From assembly GCA_020160805.1 (NCBI GenBank), contig JAIUPO010000030.1, positions 1 through 40,847 of the forward strand: a stretch of 40,847 nucleotides of DNA. The letters run 5' to 3'. Of the stretch, positions 17,238-26,900 are shown piece after piece (position 1 is the first letter of the stretch; each line of letters begins with the position of its first letter). Position numbers and translations under genes: made by a program. The notes under the pieces were generated by a model. That model had not been told where the DNA came from, ran no database searches, and saw nothing but the letters and a program-made list of their open reading frames with translations. This DNA comes from Actinomycetota bacterium. Lineage in GTDB: Bacteria; Actinomycetota; Actinomycetes; Actinomycetales; Dermatophilaceae.

Positions 17238-19064
17238 TTACTTGGCGTTGAGGTTGAAGACCGAGATGCGCTCGTTGCCCTCTTCCATGACATACAGCTT
17301 GCCCTTGTCGACGGCGATGCCATCGGGCATGAGCAGCTTGCCCTTGACGGTGCCTCGGGAGCCGATCTTGGTGACGAAGACGCCGGCCTTGGTGTAGACC
17401 TTCACGCTGTGCGTCGGCGTGTCCGCGACATAGATGCGCTCGGCATCGGCGGCGATACCGAAGGGGCCACTGATGGCGTTTTCGGCGGTGCCCTTGGCGA
17501 TCGGCAAGGTCGCCAACTTCACGCCGGCGGGGCTCCACTTGGTGATCTGGTCCTTGGCGCTGTCCGCGACCCAAATGTTCCCATCGACCGGGTCCACCTC
17601 GATGCCCCGGTTGTAGGTGAAGTCGGCGCTGGATCCGAACATGCGCAGCAGGGCGCCGTCCTTGGAGAGAACCTGGACCCGCTGGTTGTTGGAGTCAGCG
17701 ACGAAAATGGTGCCATCGGCCGCGATGGCCAGGTCCTGCGGGTTGCGGAACTGGCCCAGGCCGCCCTTGCCGGCGATGCCGGTGGACCACTTGAAGAGAC
17801 CGTCCTTGGTGTAGGCCTTGACCCGGCCGTTGTCCGAGTCGACGATGACGATGTCTTGGTTCAGCGGGCTGTACTTCAGCAAGCGCGCGTAGTTGAACTC
17901 GTAGTCGCCGCGACCGCGCTCGCCCCATTGCCGCACGAAGGTGCCGGCATTGGTGAGGGTCTGGATCCGCCAGTTGTAGGTGTCCGAGACGGCGATCGAG
18001 CCGTCGACCGGGTTGACCGCGACGCCGCGCGGGGCGTTGAAGCCGCCGGCCGGCGGGGGCTGCGGCGGGTTGGGGTAGCTGGAGATGAACTTGCCGTTCT
18101 GGGTGAACTTCTGCACCCGGTAGTTCGGCATGTCGGCTACCCAGAGATTGCCGGCATTGTCGACCGTGGCCTCGCGGCCGCCGTCGGCGAACTGGCCGTC
18201 GCCGTGCCCGTTCTTGCCCCACTTGTTGATGAAGTTGCCGTTCAGGTCGAACTTGCTGACCTTGTTGCCCTCGCCGTCGACGACATAGACCCAGCCCTTG
18301 GCCTTGTTGATGGCGATGCCGCGCATGTCTCCGGCGAACTGGCCCGGGCCCGAGCCCTTGGAACCCCACTTGCGCAGGAAGGTGCCGTTCTTGTCGAAGA
18401 CCGAGATGCGCCAGTTGCCGGTGTCGACGACATAGAGGTTGTCATTGGCGTCCAGGGCCATGCCGTGCGGGGCCTTGATCTGGCCGTCCTTGACGCCCCA
18501 GGTGCCGAACTGCTTGATCTCGTTGCCATTGGTATCCGAGATGACGATGTTGTTGTCCCAGGTGTCCGCGGTGAAGACGGTGCCTTCGGAGTTGACGACG
18601 ACCCGGCTGGGGTAGAGGAACTTGCCCGGACCGGAGCCCTTCGACCCCCACGAGCGCAGGTAGGTGCCGGCCTCGCTGTAGACGTCGACCTGGTACTTGT
18701 CGGTGTCGGCGAAGTAGATCTCACCGGTGGCCGGGTCCTGGCCGATGCCGTAGGGCGTGTAGTACTGCGTCGCGCCATTGCCATTGTTCTTGATGAAGAC
18801 CCCGCCGTTCGGGCCGGCCGGAGTGCCGTCGGCATTGAACTTCAGCACCCGGTAGTTCCAGTAGTCCCCGACAAGGACGGTGCCATCGCGCAGCGTCGCC
18901 ATGCCCCAGGCATACAGACCGGCGTGGCCAGGCCCGCCGATCGTGCGCTCGAACACCGGGGAGATTGTTCCGGCGGTCGCCGGCGCCGCGGCGAGGCCGG
19001 GGCCGAGCGCGAGGGCCGTGGCGGCGAGGCCGGCCGTGGCGATCAGGCGCGGGTAGGTGGGCAT
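17238..19064 (-). CDS. Secreted NHL-repeat beta-propeller protein, subfamily A (A3)
   Basis: 608-aa exported protein and the intact reference member of subfamily A. It has a signal peptide, MPTYPRLIATAGLAATALAL..., cleaved near ATAGT. The motif GGPGHAGLYAWGM and 12 NHL repeats follow, the last ending EEGNERISVFNLNAK. It is very close to A2 over most of its length and a little further from A1. The ATG at 19064 is chosen because GGGGGA lies just upstream and the signal peptide starts at once; the in-frame start at 19154 would bury it. It is followed by A2 on the same strand, each with its own hairpin, and is divergent from the giant B2 gene. Confidence 0.86.
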   Translation of the reverse strand: MPTYPRLIATAGLAATALALGPGLAAAPATAGTISPVFERTIGGPGHAGLYAWGMATLRDGTVLVGDYWNYRVLKFNADGTPAGPNGGVFIKNNGNGATQYYTPYGIGQDPATGEIYFADTDKYQVDVYSEAGTYLRSWGSKGSGPGKFLYPSRVVVNSEGTVFTADTWDNNIVISDTNGNEIKQFGTWGVKDGQIKAPHGMALDANDNLYVVDTGNWRISVFDKNGTFLRKWGSKGSGPGQFAGDMRGIAINKAKGWVYVVDGEGNKVSKFDLNGNFINKWGKNGHGDGQFADGGREATVDNAGNLWVADMPNYRVQKFTQNGKFISSYPNPPQPPPAGGFNAPRGVAVNPVDGSIAVSDTYNWRIQTLTNAGTFVRQWGERGRGDYEFNYARLLKYSPLNQDIVIVDSDNGRVKAYTKDGLFKWSTGIAGKGGLGQFRNPQDLAIAADGTIFVADSNNQRVQVLSKDGALLRMFGSSADFTYNRGIEVDPVDGNIWVADSAKDQITKWSPAGVKLATLPIAKGTAENAISGPFGIAADAERIYVADTPTHSVKVYTKAGVFVTKIGSRGTVKGKLLMPDGIAVDKGKLYVMEEGNERISVFNLNAK

Positions 19065-19260
19065 GCTTCCCCCAAGGGTTTCGTCGCTGGTGAGGTGAGG
19101 TGGCAGGAGCGCGTCGGCCCTGCGGGAGGGTGGAGCGCTTGCGAACGCCCCCACGGTATGATAGCCCGCGCGGGGGGTATCCCGAAATTCCTGGTCGTGG
19201 GCCGGGGTGTGTCATGATCACGGCGCACTTTCATGTTCTTCGAAGGGTGGCTTTGCTTCC
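19065..19260. promoter_or_regulatory. Divergent promoter region of the A3/B2 pair
   Basis: This is a 196-bp gap between divergent NHL genes. TATGAT at 19157-19162 resembles a -10 box, but I see no -35 element at proper distance. An AAGGGTGG sequence about ten bases before the B2 ATG can serve as its ribosome-binding site. No obvious operator is shared with the A1/B1 gap. Confidence 0.3.
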
Positions 19261-22200
19261 ATGACGATTTCGCGCGCGCGCCGGCAGGCAACTGTCGGAA
19301 CGGCGGCTGCACTGGTCCTGTCGGGGGGTGTGATCGCCGCTACGGCGCCCGTGGCGTCCGCTGCCGCCTTGCCCACCCCGACTGTTTTGGGCGGGCCCGG
19401 CCACGCCCTCATGTACACCTCCGGTATGGAGGTCGGTCCCGACGGCAGCATCGTCATCGCCGACACCGGAAACGACTCGATCGCGAAGTTCAGCGCGGCG
19501 GGTGCGCTCGTCTGGCGGGTTTCGGCCGGCACCTCCGATGGCGATGAGGCCGAGAACGCCCGCGACATCGCGATCGATGACAGCGGCAACATCTATGTCG
19601 GTGACGCGGCCCTCTCGCGCGTGATCAAGCTCAACTCGAGCGGGACCGTCCTGGACACGTGGAGCGGGCCGACCGGCGACAAGATCGGCAGCCCGATCGG
19701 CCTGACCTACAGCAATGGCAAGGTTTTTGTTGCCGACGCGGTCAAGCGCAAGATCCGCATTTTTGACACCAATGGCGTGCAGCAGCAGGCGATCAGCGAG
19801 TCCGGCTCCTGCAGTCTGGCCGCGGTCCGCGATGCCGATGCCGACGCGGCCGGCAATGTCTATGTCGCCAACTACACCAACAACAACATCTTGAAGTTCT
19901 CCGCCTCGGGCACCTGTCTCGGCGGCTGGGGCACGGCCGGCACCGGCACGGGCCAGTTCAAGAACCCGTATGGCGTGCGCGTCGCGAATGACCCCTCCTG
20001 GGGCGAGAGCGTCTATGTCGCCGACTCCAACAACAACCGCATCCAGGTCTTCTCGACCAGCGGCGCCTTCCGCACCACGATGGGGACCACCGGCACGTAT
20101 GCACAGCCGGGCACCTTCACGACGCTGCGCCGCGTGGCCGTGGCTCCCGATGGCGATGTCTGGGGCGCGGACCTGTGGGGCTGGCGCTTGGTGCGTTTCG
20201 ACCGGACCGCCAGCGGCTTCAGCTACGCCCAGACCATCGGCGGCACGCCGCCGCCGGCGGCCTCGACCTCGGTCTTCAACGAGCCCCGCTCGGTCGCCGT
20301 CGGGCCGACGGGCAATGTCAATGTCGTCGACACCGTCAACCAGCGGGTCGTCGAGATGACGCCCAGCGGGGATATCGTCAGCGTCTGCGGTGAGCGCGAC
20401 TCCCGCCCGGTCTCGCTGAACTGGCCGCGCGGCCTGGCCATCGACCCGGCCACCGGTGACCGCTGGATCGCCGACACCAAGCAGTCGCGACTGCAGATCT
20501 TCCCGGCCAAGTGCTCCGCGCAGAAGATCCGCGTCAGCACCAAGGGCTCCGGCACCGGCGAGATGTACTGGCCGTACAGCATCGCCATCCGCGCGAGCGA
20601 CCGCCTGGCCTTCGTCGCCGACACCCTCAACAACCGGATCACGGTCTGGGATGTCGCCACGCGGACCCAGATCGCGGCATACACCGGCGGTGGCCTGAAG
20701 CAGCCTCGCTCGGTCTCGGTCGACGGCACCGGCAAGATCATGGTGGCCGACTGGGGCAACAACCGCGTCATCGAGCTGTCCTACAGCAAGGCCGCGGGCT
20801 TCGCCCTGACCCGCGCCATCGCGCCCGGCCTCAACGGTCCCGAGGGCGCCGGCGTCGATGTCAATGGCGACACCTGGATCGCCGACACCGGCAACAACCG
20901 GGTGCTGACGATCAATGCGGCGGGCACGATCACCAACACCATCACCACGGTCGCCGGCAAGGCGCTGTCCAAGCCGGCCTCGATCAGCATCGCCGGCGGC
21001 TCGGTCTTCGTCTCCGACACCAACAACGACCGCGTCCTGCGCTACGCGCTCAAGGACACCCCGCCGCCGACCGGTGGGCCGAAGCTGGAGCGCACCCTCT
21101 ACGGCAACGCCCCCGCCGACATGTACCCCGTGGATGTCACGAGCACCTCGACGCACTACTACGTCGTCGACCCGGGCCGCTACAGCATCTTCGGCGTCAA
21201 CCGCGCCACCTCGGCGGTCGACTACACCGCCGGCGGCACCCGCGGGTCCGGCGCCGACGAACTCGCCGCCGCCCGCGCCCTCGCGGCGGACTCGGCCGGC
21301 AATGTCTGGGTCGCCGACACCCCGAACAACCGGATCGTGCGTTACGACTCGACGCTGAAGAACCCGAAGATCTTCGGATCCAAGGGCACCGGCAATGGGC
21401 AGTTCACCGCGATCTACGGCATCGCTGACGGCCCCGGCATCGGCGCTGGCGGCGCGGCTGCAGAGGTCATCTACACCATCGACGCCAGCCGCATCCAGAA
21501 GTTCACCACCGGTGGCACCTGGCTGCAGACCAAGACCGACGCGACCTTGAACCAGCCGCGCCAGATCGAGGTCAACAAGGTCAATGGCGATGTCTATGTC
21601 GTCAACGCCCGCAACAAGCAGGTCGTTGTCTATGACAAGAACCTCAACGAGCGCTACCGCTTCGGCAGCGTGGGCACCGGCAATGGCCAGTTCATGGGTG
21701 ACCCGCGAGGCATCACCGTCAGCCATGACGGCAAGATCGTCTTCGTCACCGATGACGGCAACCGCCGCATCCAGGCCTTCTCCGGCACCACCGGCGCCTT
21801 CCTGTATGCCTTCGGCAGCCCGACCTCCACGCTCTTCACCGACCCGCGTGGCATCGAGGTCACCGCGGACAACAAGCTGATCGTCTCCGACGAGTGGGCC
21901 TTCGCCCTCAAGGAGTTCAGCTTCACCAGCACCGGGGCCACCCAGGTCCGCAAGCTGTTCGGGAAGTCCGCTCCGGCCACCGGAGCGAACATTCCGCGCG
22001 GCGTGGCGCTCGACAGCGACGGTCACGTCTTCGTCAGCGACTGGTGGAACCAGCGGATCATCCGCAGCAACCGCGATGGCGTCATCGACAAGGTCTGGGG
22101 TTTCCGCGGCATCCGCGGCGAGTCCGGCAGCCTCAACTTCCAGTGGGCCGTCGCCGTCCAGCCGGGCACCAATAACGTCTTCGTGGGCAACCGTGAGTCC

Positions 22201-22806
22201 CACGAGATCAAGGTGTTCAGCCACGACGGCACCCAGCTGTGGGTCTACGGCAAGCGCGGCAGCGCCAATGGCGACCTGACCTTCCCGCAGGGCCTGGCCT
22301 TCGACAAAGACGGCACCCTGCTGGTCGCGGACTCCGGCAACGGCCGCATCCAGCGCTTCAAGGTCAACTCTTCGAGCCTGACCTGGCTGGCCAGCTATGG
22401 CACCAAGGGCACCGGCACCGGCCAGTTGCAGATGCCGACCGGCGTCTCGACGGCCTCGGACGGGACGATCTGGATCGCGGACACGCTGAACAACCGGATC
22501 CAGAGCTACAACCCGGCCACCAAAGTCTGGTCCACTCCCGTGACCAAGCCCGCAGGATCCACGCGGCCCTTCGCTGTGCCGTGGGGCGTCACCGTCGGCC
22601 CCGATGGCAACATTTGGGTCGCCGACACCGGTCGCGGCCGCCTGGTGCGCATGACCACCTCCGGGGCCGTGGTCGAGGAAGTCACGGGCGCCTCCGCAGG
22701 CACCTCCGACTTCATCGGCCCCTTCCAGGTGGCCTTCGACGCCAGCGGTGACCTGTTCATGTCCGACGCCTGGGGCAACCGCGTGCTCCGACTCGGCTGG
22801 AGCTAA
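19261..22806 (+). CDS. Giant secreted 24-repeat NHL beta-propeller protein, subfamily B (B2)
   Basis: 1181-aa exported protein. The signal peptide (MTISRARRQATVGTAAALVL...) ends near VASAA. The first 600 or so residues match B1 repeat for repeat, including VLGGPGHALMYTSGMEV, the Cys pair and LSKPASISIAGG in repeat 12. A short linker, KDTPPPTGGPKLE (about residues 598-610), joins this to a second unit, again of 12 NHL repeats by my count. That second unit is not a copy of the first: it has its own sequence (NAPADMYPVDVTSTS... to ...LFMSDAWGNRVLRLGWS). The total of 24 fits four six-bladed propellers on one chain. The start at 19261 gives the signal peptide; an earlier in-frame start adds 18 unlikely residues. 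It probably acts as a large extracellular binding scaffold. Confidence 0.85.
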   Translation: MTISRARRQATVGTAAALVLSGGVIAATAPVASAAALPTPTVLGGPGHALMYTSGMEVGPDGSIVIADTGNDSIAKFSAAGALVWRVSAGTSDGDEAENARDIAIDDSGNIYVGDAALSRVIKLNSSGTVLDTWSGPTGDKIGSPIGLTYSNGKVFVADAVKRKIRIFDTNGVQQQAISESGSCSLAAVRDADADAAGNVYVANYTNNNILKFSASGTCLGGWGTAGTGTGQFKNPYGVRVANDPSWGESVYVADSNNNRIQVFSTSGAFRTTMGTTGTYAQPGTFTTLRRVAVAPDGDVWGADLWGWRLVRFDRTASGFSYAQTIGGTPPPAASTSVFNEPRSVAVGPTGNVNVVDTVNQRVVEMTPSGDIVSVCGERDSRPVSLNWPRGLAIDPATGDRWIADTKQSRLQIFPAKCSAQKIRVSTKGSGTGEMYWPYSIAIRASDRLAFVADTLNNRITVWDVATRTQIAAYTGGGLKQPRSVSVDGTGKIMVADWGNNRVIELSYSKAAGFALTRAIAPGLNGPEGAGVDVNGDTWIADTGNNRVLTINAAGTITNTITTVAGKALSKPASISIAGGSVFVSDTNNDRVLRYALKDTPPPTGGPKLERTLYGNAPADMYPVDVTSTSTHYYVVDPGRYSIFGVNRATSAVDYTAGGTRGSGADELAAARALAADSAGNVWVADTPNNRIVRYDSTLKNPKIFGSKGTGNGQFTAIYGIADGPGIGAGGAAAEVIYTIDASRIQKFTTGGTWLQTKTDATLNQPRQIEVNKVNGDVYVVNARNKQVVVYDKNLNERYRFGSVGTGNGQFMGDPRGITVSHDGKIVFVTDDGNRRIQAFSGTTGAFLYAFGSPTSTLFTDPRGIEVTADNKLIVSDEWAFALKEFSFTSTGATQVRKLFGKSAPATGANIPRGVALDSDGHVFVSDWWNQRIIRSNRDGVIDKVWGFRGIRGESGSLNFQWAVAVQPGTNNVFVGNRESHEIKVFSHDGTQLWVYGKRGSANGDLTFPQGLAFDKDGTLLVADSGNGRIQRFKVNSSSLTWLASYGTKGTGTGQLQMPTGVSTASDGTIWIADTLNNRIQSYNPATKVWSTPVTKPAGSTRPFAVPWGVTVGPDGNIWVADTGRGRLVRMTTSGAVVEEVTGASAGTSDFIGPFQVAFDASGDLFMSDAWGNRVLRLGWS

Positions 22807-22897
22807 GTCACCCCACGAAGTGTCCTCGCTGCGCTGCGGTACTTCGCGGGGACCCCGAGAAAAAGTGCGCTTCGCGGGGCACTTCACGCACGGCCTC

Positions 22898-22937
22898 GCC
22901 GGCCGATCGGCAACCACGATGGTTGCGATCGGCCGGC
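22898..22937 (+). terminator. Hairpin terminator after NHL gene B2
   Basis: An 11-bp stem, GCCGGCCGATC with GATCGGCCGGC, is extended by a near-matched inner stem (CAACCA/TGGTTG). It lies about 90 bp after B2. A shorter hairpin, AAGTGC/GCACTT, precedes it at 22864-22885. Together they fill most of the 173-bp gap before the sulfotransferase gene. Confidence 0.75.
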
Positions 22938-22979
22938 GTAGCCGTGTCACCCCCTGATCGCCGGCAAAGGATCCGATTC

Positions 22980-23927
22980 ATGACCACGCCACTGCCTGAG
23001 AATCGCTCCACCTTGGGGCGGGCCAGGGCCCGGTTCGACCGTCACATCCAGTGGGCTAAGGACGGCGGCATCGGCCGGCTCATCGAGGAAGACAATCTCG
23101 ACCCGCGGGCGCGGGCCAAGGCCGCGCTGGCCCGCCGCGCCTGGGTCAAGGCGAATCCGCATATTCCTGGGGGAGCGCGGGCGGTCTTCGTCGTCGGCGT
23201 GCAGCGCTCGGGCACCAATATGCTCACCTCCGGCCTAGACGCCATGCCAGAGGTGGAGGTTCACAACGAGAACGACAAGAAGATCTTCGAGCGCTTCCAG
23301 TTGCGCTCTCACGAGCTCGTGGCCAAGACCGTCGCCGCCAGCCCGCACCAGATCGTGCTGTTCAAGCCGATCTGCGACAGCCACGACACCGCTGCACTCC
23401 TCGACCTCTTCGCCGCCGCGCCGAAGCCGGCCCGTGCCCTGTGGGCCTATCGCGCCGTCGATGATCGGGTCCGCTCCGCCGTCGCGAAATTCGGCGATGT
23501 GAACCAGCAGGTCATGGCCCGGATCGCCCGCACCGGCGTCGACGGGTCCTGGCAGACCGGCCGGATGACGGATCAGGTCCTGGACGCGATCCGCTCCTGC
23601 GATCCGGAGAGCCTCGACGCCAACTCCGGCGCCGCCCTGTTCTGGTGGGCCCGCAACTCCCTCTACTTCACCACCGGCCTGGACGCCCGCAGCGATGTCA
23701 TGCCGATCGCCTACGACCAGATCGTCGCCGACCCGCAGGCCCGCCTGCAGGCCGTATGCCGATTCGTCGGCCTCCCCTTCCGCCCGGAAGTCGCCGCGCA
23801 TGTTGACACCCGGGCCGCCGCGCGTGGCCACAAGGCCCCCCTCGACCTCGACCCGCGCGTGCGAGCCCTGACCGACGACCTCGGGGCGCGGCTCGACGCG
23901 GCGGCTGCGGCCTTCTCGGTGAGCTGA
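22980..23927 (+). CDS. Sulfotransferase-like P-loop protein
   Basis: 315-aa cytosolic protein. VFVVGVQRSGTNMLTSGLD (about residues 69-87) is the phosphosulfate-binding loop of the sulfotransferase superfamily. The usual VRDxR 3'-phosphate motif is replaced by WAYRAVDDRVRSAVAKFGD, a variant with Arg and Asp in similar places. The segment PIAYDQIVADPQARLQAVCRFVG corresponds to the C-terminal hallmark. The ATG at 22980 has AAAGGA eight bases upstream. It begins the plus-strand operon with the flippase/ligase gene 11 bp downstream. It is more distant from the other three sulfotransferases than they are from each other, so a different acceptor or another activity is possible. Confidence 0.75.
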   Translation: MTTPLPENRSTLGRARARFDRHIQWAKDGGIGRLIEEDNLDPRARAKAALARRAWVKANPHIPGGARAVFVVGVQRSGTNMLTSGLDAMPEVEVHNENDKKIFERFQLRSHELVAKTVAASPHQIVLFKPICDSHDTAALLDLFAAAPKPARALWAYRAVDDRVRSAVAKFGDVNQQVMARIARTGVDGSWQTGRMTDQVLDAIRSCDPESLDANSGAALFWWARNSLYFTTGLDARSDVMPIAYDQIVADPQARLQAVCRFVGLPFRPEVAAHVDTRAAARGHKAPLDLDPRVRALTDDLGARLDAAAAAFSVS

Positions 23928-23938
23928 TCGGCATACTC

Positions 23939-26900
23939 ATGAGCATCAGCGAGGACCAGCGGACGCAGGAGAGCGAGAAGTCGCCCAAGGCGGTTGTGCG
24001 CCAAAGCGGCATCACCTCCGTCGTCGCGACCGTCGGGGTCTTCAGCGGTCTGCTGCTCGATATGGCGTGGACCTCGGTCTTCGGGGTTGGCTTCGCCTCC
24101 GATGCCTGGGTGCTCGCGCTGCGCCTGCCGCTGGCCGTGACAGCGGTGGCCATGGTCGTGGCGAATCAGGTTCTCGTGCCGACCTTCTCGGCGTGGGAGA
24201 GCCGACTGGCGCCCCGAGAGCGGGCTCGCGCGATCAGCGCCGTGATCTTCGGCGTCACCGCCTTCGGGCTGCTGATCGCCGCCTTGATGACCGTCTTTTC
24301 GTATCCGCTGATGGCCTCGATCGGCCACGGCTTCGCTGACAGTCCCGGCAAGCTCGAACTGGCCTCCCGGATGAACCAGATCATCGCGTGGTACATCCCG
24401 TGCGTGCTGGCGGCCGAAGCGCTGCGCTGCTGGCTGAACGCCAAACTCGTCGTCGGCTTCCCGGCCGCCATGACCTTGGTGCTCAACCTGGTCGCCGTCG
24501 CGATGATCTTGCTCGGCCCGAACGAGCACGAAGAGCTTGTGCCACTGGCCTATGTCGCGGGTTCCCTCGTGCAGGTCGTCGCCATGGCCGGGATGGCGTT
24601 GGTCAAGGGCTGGCGGCCCGCCCTCCCCGACTTCGGCCACCCCGAGGTCCGCGAGACCACCCGGCTGTTCAGCCGGCCGACGGCGGGGGCCGCGCTCAAC
24701 CCGGTCGTGCGCGTGCTGGAAGTCAGCGTCGCAAGCACGCTTCCGCAGAGCTCCGCCACGATCTTGCATTTCGGCACCCGGCTGGCCGCCGCCGTGGGCG
24801 GCACGATCGTCTTCCGCTCGATCATGGTCACCGTCTTACCCCGCATCTCGCGGGCGTATGGCCGCGGCGACACCGCCGCCTTCCGCAGCATGACCCGGCT
24901 CGGCATGCGGATGATGTTTTTCTTGTCCGTGCCGATGACGATCCTCGGCGTGACCCTGGCCCCCAGCATCACGAAATTCGTCTTCTCGGTCGTCCCGAAG
25001 TTCGGCGCCGAGCAGGTCGCCACCCTCGGCGTCGTAATGTCGCTCTATTCGCTCAGCTTCGTCGGGGCGGGAGTCCAGCGCTCCCTGCTCGCGCCCTTCT
25101 ATGCGATGCGAGACACCAAGACGCCCTGGCGCAACACCCTCTATGCCACGGCCGCGAATATCGTCCTGCTGCTCGGCGCCGCGCCGCTCGTCGGCACCGG
25201 CGAGCACGCGATCTACCTCTTCCCGATCGTCTACAGCGTGGCCCAGGTCGTCAATGTCGCGCACGCCTGGTGGTGTATGCGGATCGTGCCGGGCCTGGAG
25301 CGGCTGCCATTGCTCGTGCCGCTTGCCGGTAGTCTGGTGACCGGACTCATCGGGGGGCTGGCGGCGTGGGCCGTTCTACGCCTGGCACCCGCCGACCCGA
25401 GCGCCCTTCGCCCGATCCTGGCCACGGTGGCCGGAGTGGGCTTCGCCTTCGGGCTCGGGATCCTCGCCTTCAAGCGCGGAAGCCGTGGCACCGCGGGGGA
25501 GCGAGGGAACGCCTCGGCGACCAAGTCCAGCACGCCAATGACGCTCGTCGCGCACGAGCAGGAGGACACGTACGTGAGCACCACCACCGAGTTGCCAGCG
25601 CCGCGGCGCGCCCCAGGCCGCGCCGACGGGGCGCGGTTGTTCAGCCTCGGCAATGTCCTAACTGCTGTGCTCGGCGTGGCTCTGACGGCGTGGACCGTGG
25701 TCGGGCTCTTTGGCAACACCCCGCGGATGGCGGTCGCGCTCCCGCTGGCTGTGGTTGTCGGTGTCGCCTTGCTGCTCGTGGCGTTCTACGACCTCGAAAC
25801 CTTCGTCCTCGTGGCGCTGGCGATGCGGTCCTCGCTCGACGCCCTGCGCACCCCCGGCCCCGCCCCGGACCCGCACCTCGCGCTCGGGCTGATGATGCTC
25901 GGTCTGGGCACCTTCTGGCTGATCGCCCGGCGTGCCCGGCTGGGGCGCAATTTTCCGATCTCGGCGCTCGGTGTCTCCTATCTCGCCTTCCTCGGCATCG
26001 CGCTGATCGGCGTCATCACCTCGGCACGGTGGACCACGAGCGTCACCGAGTGGTCGCGGATCGCCAATATCGTCGTCATCTTCTTGGTCGCTGAGCAGTT
26101 CGCTGCGCGGGGTTCACGGTTGAAGCCCTTCGTTGCCGCCATCGGCCTCTCGATCCTGGTCCCGGCCGCCGTCGCGCTCGTCCAACTCAGTTCCGGCGCG
26201 GGCCTGTTCGTTGCGGGCGGCTTCTCGCGCATCACCGGCACCTTCGACCACAGCAACCCGCTCGCGTACTTCAGCGTCGTTGTCTTGCTGCTCATGGTCG
26301 CGGTCTATCCCGTTGTCCACGACCTGACGCGCCTGGCCGTGGGGGTGGTGGCACTGATCTCGTTGGTCTGCCTCGGCCTGACCTACACCCGCTCCGCCTG
26401 GGTGGTCGCGCTCCTCGGGGTCGCCATCCTGCTCGCCCGGCGCCGTTCGTATGCCGCCCTGACCGTCATCGCTGCCCTCGCCGTGCTCGGGGCGGCAACC
26501 CCGCAGGTGCAGGCGCGTTTTGCGGACCTGGAGACCTCAGCGCAGTTGTCCGGCAAGCCCGCAAACTCCCTGGCCTGGCGCTTCGCTTATTGGGGCGAGT
26601 CTTTGGACGTGGCCAAGCCAAGCCCGATCGCCGGCGTGGGATTGCGTACCGTCGCCACCACCACCGCCGAAGGCAAGCAACCGCACAACGACATCATCCG
26701 GTCGTATGTCGAACTCGGCATCCCGGGCCTGCTGAGCTATCTGCTCGTGCTGATCCTCATGGTGTGGACCACCGCCAAGGGCGCCGCCGACGCGGCCCGA
26801 CGGGGGGTGCGCGGCATCGAGCGCGCCATCGCCGAAGCCGGCCTGGTCGTGGCCATCTCGGTTGCCGTGCTGTCGCTGGTCGCGAACCTGATGTCCCAGG

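Noticed and set aside
11305-22806. Tandem NHL coding repeats as a CRISPR or satellite array
   Set aside because: The repetition is at protein level with diverged nucleotides and irregular spacing, inside long open frames.
19231-22950. A 1239-codon open frame antisense to the giant NHL gene, and similar long antisense frames across 9631-10941, 11476-13587, 13316-15295, 14583-17177 and 17187-19217
   Set aside because: They mirror the repeat genes, are rich in Val, Asp, Gly, Ala and Arg in the pattern expected from reading GC-rich codons backwards, and lack ribosome-binding sites, signal peptides and recognisable domains.
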